A DNA stretch of 64,000 nt from Pohlia nutans (Eukaryota; Streptophyta; Bryopsida; Bryales; Mniaceae). Location: the NCBI GenBank assembly GCA_022496805.1, contig CM040099.1, positions 16,766,531 through 16,830,530 on the forward strand. Reading direction: 5' to 3'. Below are positions 45,198 to 56,188 of this stretch, piece after piece (position 1 is the stretch's first letter; each line of letters begins with the position of its first letter). A program made the translations under genes and the position numbers. The notes beneath the pieces were generated by a model. That model was not told the origin of the DNA. It worked only from the letters and a program-made list of their open reading frames with translations, and ran no database searches.

Positions 45198-48100
45198 ATG
45201 AGTGGAGTGACAGTGGTGGCGCCCCAGGTCCTGGTGCGCTGCGCCACCTGCTGCTGCGGCACGCTCCCTCCAACGGTGGGCCACACCTTCATGCGGCACT
45301 TGTTGTTGCGAGTTGGACCCGCCGGCACCAGTTCCAGTTATTGCACTTTAAGTAGAGCTCCTGCTGGCAATAATAGCACTCATAAGCTTTCTTGTCACCA
45401 GCAGAAATTGTCGCTCTGTGCGCTGCATTACGCTACTGAGCCTGCGCTTCGTCTCCTTCACCAGCGGTAACTAATCACGCTTCTCTTGCTTGTTTCTTTC
45501 TTTTCGTGCCATGCGAGCGCTCTTTCTTTATTTTGTTCTGTCGTGTTCGTACCGTGCTGTAATTCTTCTTCTTTGTGTTGTCACAGATCACTAGAGCTTC
45601 CGGCGATAAGTTCTGTTATGCATCGTTTTTCCCCTTCCGAATCTGCAGCTGCACTTTGTCACTTCGTCAGTGTTTACTGTGTCCATATTTGTTGCTAAGC
45701 ATGTTTTGTCGCTTGTAATTGCGAGAGGATTTCTTCGATTTTGACTGTGACGCGGTATAGTTGCAATGCTTCTTGTTTCTTTCTAGTTCTGCTACGTGTT
45801 TCTTTCTTTTCGTGGCATGCGAGCCCTCTTTCTTTATTCTGTCGTGTTCGTACCGTGCAGCGAGGTTTGTAATTCTTCTTCGTTGTGTTGCCACAGATCA
45901 CTAGAGCTTCCGGCGATGAGTTCTGTTATGCATCGTTTTTTCCCTTCCGAATCTGTCGCATCGTCAGTGTTTACTGTGTCCATATTTGTTGCTAAGCATG
46001 TTTTGTCGCTTGTAATTGCGAGAGAATTTCTGCGATTTTGACTTTGACGCGGTGTAGTTGCAATGCTTCTTTGATTTACCTCGTTCTCTTCGTGTTTGAT
46101 AGGTTCTTTCACAGTTAGCGTATATGTAATTCTTCTTGTTTTTGTGTTGATTTTTAAGATTATCGCTGTGATTGATTTAATTGTGGACGAGGAGAATCTA
46201 ATCAGATTGCTTAATCTGACACTGGGATGCTTGTGACTATTTGGTTTCTGATTAAGTTTTGCGTTATCTTTCTGAATGGTCGACGTGGTTGGCCTTGTGG
46301 AATTGAAATGACTGAGGCACATTGCTGTGCTTAGGTTGCTTGCATGTGAAATTTTGCTATTGGAATTTGTTACGACTTGTAGTTAAGCGGGTGTCGGTGA
46401 TGATTCAAGTTATCCTTGCGCTTTGACTGGGGGGCGAAAACCTCCCCTCTGAAGACAAGATACTTTCCAGACTGCTAATCCTGGTACTGAGACGCCCGTT
46501 TCAGTTTCAAAGTTTGTGGTAAGGGTAGCGTTGTTCGCATTGTGGAAACGAAATTACTGAAACTTTGTTGTTCTAGAGCTCCACCACTTTGCGACAGCTA
46601 GTTGTGATGCTTTTGTATTTGTCATTGTCAGTTATTCCTTGTAGTGTACGCATTGATGATGATCCAAGTTATCCTTGCGCTTTGATTGGGGGGTTTTATG
46701 CCTTCCCTATGAAGACGAGTAACTTTCCAGATAGCTAATCCTGGTGCTGAGATGCTTTGTTTTTACATGATCCTTTGGTCTATGATGCCGAAAATTTGCG
46801 TTATCTTTCCGAATGGTCGACAGTGTTAGCCTTGTGGAAATCAGATGACTGAGACCTTGCTGTGCTTGGAGTGACAATTATAATAATAAGCTACCCCTAG
46901 TAAGAATGCTAATATTGATCCTTCTGTTTATGTAAAAGTTGTTTTTTCGGGAGTGTTTTCTTAAGGTAGGCCTTGTAGGCTCTGTGATTCCGATGGAGGC
47001 CACTGGTGCGAACAGGATGTAGGAAGTCGCATCGATTGTGTAATTCCGTCGTTATCCCCTCTCTCAGTTCGAGGTTAGGATTTTGCGACGTCGGTCATTC
47101 CTACTGAGTTCCGCTTCGTTCGTGGTTGTGCTCTCGAAATGAAGTGAAGTAAAGATCTAATAAATTTATTCTAAACTTCATGTACGGCTTTTGGAAGTTC
47201 AGGAATGTTGTATTACTGTCTACCGTATGCACATGTTCTGGTCGATCTCGCGTTGGGAGTTTTGTGATGAGGAGTAGCGTTATTCTGTGCTGGGAAATAG
47301 ATATTTTTATATTTCCATTGCCTTCAGTTTTTCATATCCTAACTAAACTTCCATCACTATAAACTTCAGAGACTAATATTTCAGGTGCTGTAAATATATT
47401 AATGGAAGGGGTTGGATTGGCAGGTTTGCATTGCCCGGGAAATTAACCGTTTTATGCAAATCTACTTCTTCAATGGAACAGCATTATGTGAATACACGCT
47501 TGACTACTCCTGCCCATCCAAATGTGGTTATTGGTAATCCAGCACAGCTTGAGAAAAAGAAGCAAGCCATCAGGGCTGCTGGGCTATCCACTTTGCAGGT
47601 GCGATTACCCACCTTTTGTAAGTTGCCAGAGAAATTTTAATTACCTGAAGGGATCTTTGTCAATGTTATTATATTGGGAGTCTATTGATCTTAAGTTTTA
47701 CTGGCAGGTCATCGCAGACTTTGATATGACTCTCACAAAGTATATGGTGAATGGCGTGCGTGGTCAAAGTAAGTGTATTCTGAAAATGTGATAGGATACC
47801 AGTCCTTCCATTGTGGAACTGGAGAGCATCCTGTTGTAGGCGCCTATATTTTCAGCTTGGTTCATGTGACTGAATATGCAATACTGAAAGCCTTCAGTTC
47901 TGTTACAATTTTTTGTAGATGGACACTTTTCCTATGATGCCCTTGATCATGGTTGTCAAATGGACTTATACCTTGTTTCTCACGATAGTTGTATATCCAT
48001 GCAGGCACGCATGCTCTGTTGAAAAGCAATCCCATCTACGACCTGAAGCGTCAGGAGCTTTTTGAGCATTACTATCCCTTGGAGGTTTCTCCATCCCTAC

Positions 48101-49258
48101 CTGTTGATGAGAAGACCAAGTACATGGAAGAATGGTACGTCAGATGAACATACTGGATTTTTCTAGGGCATAGGTGTGACTTTGATTTTGACTGTCGACA
48201 AGGGTAAAGGCGTGCCAATTTGGTGTTAGCTATAGCAGTTTTGTTGCTGGCTACATTTGAAGACGTTTTTTTACAAGCAGTGAAAATGCTTTTTATGTTA
48301 ATATCATGAATTGCCATTACCTTCACTTATATGTTAATTTGGGCTCTGACTTGTTTTGTTGCCTAGAATGAGTAGGTGGGGGAAATCACATGATTTGTTG
48401 CTTGAAGGTGGCCTCAACTATGAATCGATCATCTCTTCTGTTGCAAAGGCCACGATAAGTTTCCGCGATGGGATCACTCAGTTTTTTGAGATTCTTGATG
48501 TACGTTGTCTGGTGCACTTGTTAATACATATCATATGAGACCTAGTTGGGTTGGCTTGGAAATGTAGACTGTGCAGGCATCGAATGTTCGCATTGCTTTG
48601 TACATGGTTTAATATCGATGTGTGTTCCCCAGAGTAGTGAATAGCATAGAATTCTCTTGGACATTTCATTTTGTGTTTAGTACCATTGTTATTACTGAAG
48701 CGAGCAGCCATGATAGGTGATCATCTCTTTGGCACATGCATATTTGGCATTTTTTTCTTTGTGAGTCTTTTCATTGATTTTTCATAATGGCTACCAGGAA
48801 GATGGTGTTCCGTTGCTGATATTCTCGGCTGGTCTTGCTGATATAATTGAAGAGGTATGTACTCATTTTAGTGTCCAAAGTTCTTCATCTGCAAATACTT
48901 TTGTCTAGTTTTTAATAGCTGCATTTTAGTGTCGAATTCTCAAATCCCTGAATCCTGAGTGTATTTATTAAGTGAAGTTGGAGTAACAGGATTCTTTTAA
49001 TTTCATGTATTGAAGCTGCACTCGTTCTAGAAGTTCCGTGTTCATTCCTTGTAATTTTCCTGTTCAGGTCTTGCGCCAGAAGCTTCGTCGAGTATTCCCG
49101 AACATAAGGGTTGTATCTAATCGAATGGAATTTGACGAGAACGGTGATTTGACAGGGTTCAAAGGTGAATTTGATGTGGCTTATTACTCCCGAACCATTA
49201 CACTATCTTACTATCTGTATGGTTCTTTAAGATGTTAGGTACGGTATTCATCATTGTT

Positions 49259-49289
<31 letters not shown>

Positions 49290-50060
49290 GGTTTCTTTTC
49301 TAAATTGATTACATCAATTTTAATCTCAGGCAGAGTTATCCATGTGTTAAACAAGAATGAGCACGCTTTGGAGATGGCACTGCCTCTGCACAGTGATGAT
49401 GGGAACTTTGTTGGGGACAAAAAGATTCCCAATGCTGGTGCAGCTATAGTACAAGGCCGTTCAAATGTATTACTGTTGGGTGATCATCTCGGCGATCTTG
49501 GAATGTCTGACGGTGTTGACTACGATAATCGGATTTCTATAGGCTTTTTGTAAGTTTCTAACTGGTCCTCATTTCAGTGAAGGTTTCCTTGTGGTCTCTT
49601 CTTAAAACTTGGAACTACTGAGTTTGTGAAATTCTAGCTTTGTGAACCTAAAGTGCATACTACATTCTGAGATCACGTACTGCCAACGTGCTGGTGTTAA
49701 TTCTGTTCTATTCTCTATTTTTTCAAAAATTTAAGTAAGCAAGTTTGGAACACTGCATAGGAACGAGAACGCTGAAAGCTGGCTAGATACTTACAAGGAG
49801 GCGTTTGATATTGTTGTTCTGGTAAGTGCTATTCAATTTTTTTTATATGTATAAAGGCTTGTTAACTGACCATTTCTACTTTAGGGATTTAGTGTGCGTT
49901 TATATTGATATTCTCCACAAATCCACACCTATAGGTTTGTTTAATATGCTGTGATTTGTTGGTCTTAGTTAAGATTAATGTTCATTGTCGTATTGGTTTT
50001 TTGCAGAACGATGGGTCGGTAGAACCTGTTATTGAACTCATGAAGGAGTTGGGTTCTTAA
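45198..50060 (+). CDS. Cytosolic-type pyrimidine 5'-nucleotidase (UMPH-1/NT5C3 family)
   Basis: Hydrolyses pyrimidine nucleoside monophosphates such as UMP and CMP. Ten exons join in phase: 45198-45466, 47424-47598, 47708-47768, 48005-48134, 48376-48499, 48798-48854, 49068-49164, 49330-49549, 49761-49821 and 50007-50060, giving 415 residues. HAD motif I is IADFDMTLTKY, with the DxD nucleophile and acid. Family landmarks follow: WWGKSHDLLLEGG, LLIFSAGLADIIEE (motif II), VVSNRMEFDENG, then LGDHLGDLGMSDG (motif IV, Mg2+ binding). The ATG at 45198 begins an N-terminal extension of about 110 residues rich in Cys, Ser, Thr and Arg. It looks like an organelle transit peptide, but this is inference. 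Exon 5 uses the acceptor agtag|GTGG because the earlier one would create a stop. The first intron is long (1,957 bp) and internally repeated. Confidence 0.95.
45491..46070. repeat. Tandem duplication (~300 bp) in the first intron of the nucleotidase gene
   Basis: 45491-45774 and 45798-46070 are near-identical (both contain TGCGAGCGC/TGCGAGCCC, GATCACTAGAGCTTCCGGCG, GTTATGCATCG and GTGTTTACTGTGTCCATATT). Further diverged repeats follow in the same intron: 46395-46500 with 46655-46755 (AAGTTATCCTTGCGCTTTGA), and 46255-46330 with 46795-46870 (GCGTTATCTTTC). Confidence 0.9.
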
Positions 50061-50489
50061 AGGTCTTCAGTCGCCAATTCTGTAAAGTTGCCAAGTTTTT
50101 CATTTATCATACACGCCCCCTTCAGCATATTGAGGGTGATGTTTCTGAAGTGACTAGATCAAGTGAAGCAGTCTAAGCGGAACGTTTTTCGCAATATTAT
50201 TCTTGATCGGTTGTATCTATGAAGGACATTTATAACGGGAGTAACTGATACTCTTCAAACCAACGATGTATTCATTTACCTCTTTATAACACATTGGGTT
50301 ATCGCTTGATTTTACGTTTGTAATATCTGCTAATGGCATGAATGATTCCTTTTGCATTGAGAAGCAACTACTTGAAAGACGAAACATGTCTTTTAATTTT
50401 CAACTATTTGTAATTATGAACAATTGAAGCGCTGCTGCTTTGGTATGTATTTTGGTATTTTCTTGTGCAATTTGATACCAATTGTTGTC

Positions 50490-51849
50490 ATTTGGTTGTT
50501 CAAATCAAAGAGTTTATGTCTATACAAAGAGCAGAACTAATGGCCATACATGAAACACTCTCAATAATCACCACTAAATACATAAATGAACCTGCACACA
50601 TTTTTACTGATTGCCTCAATTGTATACATGTTCTAAACACACAACTAAAACACCCAACCCAACAAAACAACCACGCCGACAAAATCATATTAGAAGATAT
50701 GGTAAAAATGCTAAAAAAACGAACACAACCAACCACAATATACAAAGTTAAAGCACACGCTAAAATTACAGGGAATGAACACGCAGATCAACTTGCAAAA
50801 GAAGGAACCATGAAAAGAGGCTATCAAAAAGCAGCAAGTTCATACGAATTTGCACATACCACACCGTACTACTTCCAAAAGACACATGGCCCGGTCGTAT
50901 CAAAAGACCGGACAAAGGACCAGTTAGATGTTTGGAAGAATACATAAAGAAACATGACCGAGAAACTAACCTAGAAATACTGGCAGAAGACTTTCCCAAC
51001 ATTAGCAAATGGACAACAAACTCCATCATAGACAACGAAATGTCCAATGACTTTTGGAAAAATCCAGAAATAACAGACGCACAAAAAACAAGCATACTAA
51101 AATTTAGAACCGGTCAATACATGGGTAATGCCAGAAAACAATTAATTTTCGGCATACAAAGATTCCCCTCAAAAACATGTCCCATATGTAATTCACAAGA
51201 TGCAGATACATGGCTACATGTACTTTTACTATGCAAACAATACCATATACACGTACTAAGAACCAAAAGACACAATAAAGCGGTATGGGAATTAAGAAAA
51301 TTAATATTATCCTCAAATAAATCAAGATGCTACACCCTCATGAATGCGGGCACATTCAACAATAACCCACAAGAAAATACAGTTCCTCCATGGTTATTAC
51401 CATGCACTTGTAATCAACAAAGATGTCATTGTAATGCCAGATTCAAACTAGATATATTATGCATTAAAGGTCTACCACACCAAAGCCCACCGCCTCTAAA
51501 CCCCGATGATAACCTAACCATACAATTTATAGAATTCACATACACAAACGACAGATTTTCACCAGAAACAATTGGCAGAATTTTTTTAAAATACCAACCT
51601 CTAATCAACAATATCATACAACAAGGCTGGAAAGTGGATCCCATCATAGTCATTACAGCTGGTGCTAGAGGAACCACACACGTCCCCTCAATGAAACTAC
51701 TTGAAACTAAATTCAACATATGTGAAACCTCCATAAAACACACATTCAAAGTAATAAATACCATTGCCATACAGTATGCCGGATCTATCCTTTTACATAA
51801 AAGACGTATAGAAAATAATCAAACAATACCAACAGACGTAGTACATTAA
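50490..51849 (+). pseudogene. 5'-truncated LINE: RNase H, zinc knuckle and restriction-like endonuclease
   Basis: The first frame (to 50943) is an RNase H domain: SIQRAELMAIHETL (Glu), HIFTDCLNCIHVL (Asp), VKAHAKITGNEHADQLAKEG (His, Asp); the first catalytic Asp and the reverse transcriptase are missing. The reading frame then shifts by one base near 50930. The second frame (to 51849) has CPICNSQDADTWLHVLLLC, a C-x2-C-x8-H-x4-C zinc knuckle, followed by RHN, then LDILC, IQFIEFTYTND and KYQPLINNI...DPIIVITAG. The order CCHC, RHN, D, E, K-Y-x-x-L is that of the restriction-like endonuclease (RLE) of R2- and Dualen-like LINEs. Ordinary plant L1 and RTE LINEs have an apurinic-type endonuclease instead. 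It inserted about 430 bp downstream of the nucleotidase stop, same strand. Confidence 0.8.
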
Positions 51850-52328
51850 AAAAGGGGGGGTAGTGGTGAAAACCACTGCTAGCCACTCTTCAAATTCACT
51901 AGCTCAGCTTGTCTCAGGGGATAGGTGGGGCCGGTTGGTTGGTACAACTTTCGTGCCATGATAATTCACTAGCAGCACCAAGCCATGTGTATCACACCAC
52001 TGCTCAACGAGCCCAACTGGTTTCGAACCCGGACTACATAATCGTGATACAACGCCCTTCACCAACCAACCAAAGAACTCATGACTTGGTGATAAAACTT
52101 AACACTAAGCATACCTTTATACAAACTAGTAATCACCCACCATTTCTTTGTTATTGCTACTATTACTTTGTTTTGGTTACTATAGTGTCCATCCTCGAAA
52201 GGAGAGAGTAGTATTGTTCCAATGTCCCTTTGTCCCGTGGGCATCGGGTCATTGACATTACGAACGGACACTTTATTCACGCCGGCCCATTTCTTTGGGT
52301 TGGTGTTTCTATCTATCTATCTACCTAT
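51850..52328 (+). mobile_element. LINE 3' region or adjoining SINE, ending in (TCTA)n
   Basis: Contains tRNA-like boxes (TAGCTCAGCTTG at 51900 and GGTTTCGAACCCGG near 52019) and the tail shared with the SINE at 44460-44808 (GAAAGGAGAGAGTAGTATTG ... TTTATTCACGCCGGCCC ... TTTCTATCTATCTATC). It can be read as the LINE's own 3' untranslated region or as a separate tRNA-headed SINE inserted at its end. Confidence 0.7.
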
Positions 52329-52417
52329 ACAAAGTCAATAAACACATTTACTTACGTGTCACCTTAGTTGAAAATGATCTAATCTTACTGTTAGTAAACT
52401 ACTGATGTTACAATACT

Positions 52418-52842
52418 TAAGGTAGGAAAACCAAAAACGGTTAATGCCCTCAAGGCGTGCACTAGAGTTGCAGTAAAACAGGGAGGTGGTAGACCGAAAA
52501 TGGAGAATTTTTGCATGACCAGGATTACAAAAAAATTACTAAAAATTACAATTTTTTTTTGAATTTTTAGTAGCCTTGTGTGCGGTTTTCTGTGATATTA
52601 ATTAACCGTTTTAGGTGTTTCCATGTGTAGAAAAGGAAGAGTCTAGTATACAAGAAGGGGGTTTGACAAACTTCCCACTTTGAGAAATTGTAGATAATTA
52701 TTTACGGGGAATAAAAATACGAAACAACTTGCATTCTTCATCATTTCTTCTTCTTCATCTCAAAAAAATTTCACATAATTTCTAACTCCATTCCTTCTGG
52801 TCAAATCACCTTATTTTCACCGTTTCTGGTTTTCCTGCCTTA
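52418..52842. mobile_element. Small inverted-repeat element (MITE), 425 bp
   Basis: Terminal inverted repeat of 23 bp with two mismatches. It begins TAAGGTAGGAAAACC, and the right end is the complement of TAAGGCAGGAAAACC; both continue to AACGG. The AACGG-type block is also echoed internally (TTAACCGTTTTAGG). Non-coding. Confidence 0.75.
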
Positions 52843-53199
52843 CATATGCTATCCACAAAGCTTAAGAAAAACTGGCTACGGACTTTTTGATCCAAGACTT
52901 TTGTTATGAATTGTTGGGTTGTGGAAACAGAAGAAGCTCCATCAACCTGAAAGTAATGAGGAAAGGATCAATAACTTCTAAACTCATTTATGATGCATGG
53001 ATTATGGTATGTTGGAATAAGGTTTATGGTATGTGGGAACACACAAAAGTGCTAAAGTGTGGTGCCCTAAGCCACTATTAATTTGAAGCGAATGTCAATA
53101 GTGGCCTCGGACTCTATCATGATACTCAAAGACCACTTTTCTACTACAGTGAATGATGCATTTAGTATCTTGGGATATTTTTTAAAACTATTTAATTTT
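52843..53199. other. No feature recognised
   Basis: A 64-codon open frame at 52887-53081 has no recognisable similarity. Confidence 0.4.
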
Positions 53200-53738
53200 A
53201 AAAAGATATAATCTTCTTGGAACACTTCAATTTATGGTTGTTGTCCTTTCTTTTATGGGTTGTCCAAGTTGAAAAAAACGTTTTATACAAAATAAAAAAT
53301 ATTTTCAAATAAGAAATCAAATGTACTTTGCAACCCAATTTGAATTATCAATGTCAATCCAAATTAAACTCCACTAAGGTGCATTTTTCAAAAACAAAAA
53401 CCCCAATATTGTTAGTGTTAAATCATTTACTATTTTGGTCTCTCCCTTGAAAAAATGCCTTTCTCAATTTTAGAATAGAATGTCTATTTTTAATCAATCA
53501 TACCAAATTTCAAAATTTCAAAATAAAATTGGTATTTGTGGTGAATATCAAATGGTAAATGCTTCTAAATTCATTAAATGAGCATCAAAAACATTTTTTG
53601 AAAGTTTGAACGCGCAAATATTTACCAAACATTATGCTTCTTATTTTCTCTTTTGGACCAAACTTCATCAAAGTTTCAAAAGTATCATTTTATAGCACAT
53701 GTGGGTTTTCCCCTTATCCCCTCTGTCACTTAGGGGTG
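53200..53738. repeat. Degenerate copy of TTAA MITE family D
   Basis: Homologous to 42030-42505 (both have AACCCAATTTGAATTAT, TAAACTCCAC and AAATTCATTAAA). The right tip reads CACTTAGGGGTGAA, a decayed version of TTAGGGG+TTAA. Confidence 0.6.
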
Positions 53739-56188
53739 AATTTGGAGGTTCTTTTTTGGGGAGAATGGACAACATGGTAAATGAGAGGTTCTTTGGGAAG
53801 TATGGTAAAATTGTTATAGAATTTGACCATACATATTGCAAGCTTACAAGGTTTAAAGTGAAAAGTTGAAATGAGGATTATTTTAAACCTTTTCGAACCC
53901 TCTTTGGAGACGTGGCAAAAATTGTTCAATTGGTCTTTGTGATTCTATATTTTTTTAATGTTCAAATTGGTATTAGTTATCAAGAGCAAAGTGAAATTCA
54001 CAAGAAAGTGAATAGAAAGAGGAGAAAATGATGCTCAAAAACAAGAAAAACCTACGGTCCTTTAGGATTTTAAATGCTAAACTTATTTACAATTTCAATT
54101 GGATGGGAGGAAAAATAAATAATCTAATGTATAAAAAAATCATAAATTGACGTAATGGGTTTATACAGACGTGGCATTTGTATCTGTGGGTTTTAAATCT
54201 ACGTGGCAGTTCCCAAGTGACGTAGCAAATCTCAGTATTGCAACAATTCCGAGTACTCCTGCCGGTTCCGGGTATCCACGACAGGTCTAGTCGCTCCAGT
54301 CTCCTCGCTCATTGCAAATCTCATGCTCGTCGTCGTCTACGCCCATAGATCTTTTGGGGTCCTCTCTACTTTTGGCCCCATCAAAACCGGCATGCTATGC
54401 TTGCCATGCCTACAAATTCTTCGCCTTCGCGCTAGCCCTCCACCATTTCCACCAATTCCAAAATTTTGGCCAATTTCAGATTACACTAGCTCCAAAGTCC
54501 AAGGAAATGCGACTTTCAACATCTGTTTCAATTCTGGTTACACTCCTTGAAAACATAGATTTCCATTCCCATAAATTTTGGAGATCAAAACCTCATAAAC
54601 TGAGGTTTTGATTTCGGTTAACTCTAGTGTTTGATTTTTAGGCCTCATAATTTCTACTTTTTTGTTTCTCCTTATTTGGTTGACTAAACCTGCTATACGA
54701 TAATTTGAATTATTGAGAAACACTAATCAAATAAGAAACTTCGACAATTCTAATATTGCTAAGTTTCAACTCCATTTAAACTGGTCATTTGTGACTTCAA
54801 TTGTTCCTTATGACTCTATTCTTTATTTTATTATTATTTTGGACCATTTAAGTCACCAATGACCAGTTTAAAAAGACCAAACTACTAAATATAATTATTT
54901 TTTGTAAGAATGGGTGCTTAATTGTGCACCTTTGTGAGTAGGAGTTCAAGTGCACCTTTGCTTATGTGGGAACTCATACTGCTCGGAAAGTTCGCAAAGT
55001 CAATGGATTGTGGGTACTAATCCATGATGTCCAAAAACAATGACAAGAGCCGCCTCGAGCCCGTAGGGGCAGCTGCAGGACTGGTAGTGCTTGATTTTGA
55101 CCTACCTTGCACAATCTGCGTTCCATCACAAGGAGACTGCAGCTCAAGCATGGTAGAATGCACAATCTGTGAACATTCCATCACAAGGATCGGGAAAAAA
55201 ATAATAATTATAAGAAGAGATGCTCAAATCTTTAGAAAATTGTTCTATCAAAAAAATCTTTATGATGAAAAAGAGATTTTTGAAGAATGTTCACACAATT
55301 TGACATTTGTTGGAAAAGAATTTTCCAATTTTAAAATTTATTCGGCATGAGATGCCCACAATGATGGGCGGATAGAGTACTGCAAGTAAAAACTTGAATG
55401 ATAGAGTGAATATCTATGATCATCATGTTTATGTAGTATGTTGGCATGTAGACCACTATTATGAGAATACCACCTTCGTTAAAAGTGCACTTGTGACTAT
55501 TTTTATATTGTTTTGTAAAGGGTGGTATCGTCTTCAAGAAGTGATTCATAAGGTAAGTATATCTAACTTGGATAGTTTAAAAATTGGGTATAGTTATTTT
55601 TATTAAACTTTCTAGTTTTAAAAAATCTTATAAACAATTACAAGGACTTTGTTTTTACGCAATTGAGCATGCCATTTTGTATGCAAAAGTTATAAGGATT
55701 TAAATTTTTTTTGGTGAATGGTCTAAAATGGACATAAATTTTGATGTTGATGTTGTAAACATCCTCAAATGCACAAAAATTGTCTTGCTCTTTGTATAAT
55801 GACATTTTTCTAAATTAAGTGTAGTTACCTTAGTTGCGTGTTTAAATTCACAAGTAGGTAAATATATACGTATGCATAACATTGTTACACTATCACGGCT
55901 TGGACCCTCAGTTCTACAATGCTATTGTACAAGTATCATTATTCAATACTGAGGAATGATGTTTCTATAGTAGCACATAACATCTTCAATTCAAGTTTTT
56001 TCCTGTAAAAAAGAGACTCTAAAAAAGAGACGAGACTAAAGAAGTAAAAAAATTATTATGTTTCGATTACTCTTTATGTTTCAAATATCATATCTTAGGA
56101 TAAAGGTAGGTGAAATCTAAGATTGGTCTAGATTTAAGCTACTTTGCAAGCAATGAAAAAAATGGCATATTTGGAAGGAATTTCTTAC
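53739..56188. other. Region downstream of the SNARE gene
   Basis: AT-rich. It holds a right-end fragment of the 40282-40605 MITE family near 54612-54627 and a moderately GC-rich patch at 54250-54540 with no recognisable frame. The last short exon of the SNARE gene, if present, should lie here but was not found. Confidence 0.4.

Noticed and set aside
55024..55350. 108-codon plus-strand frame near 55 kb
   Set aside because: No family similarity, and its sequence contains short inverted repeats; no supporting exon structure.
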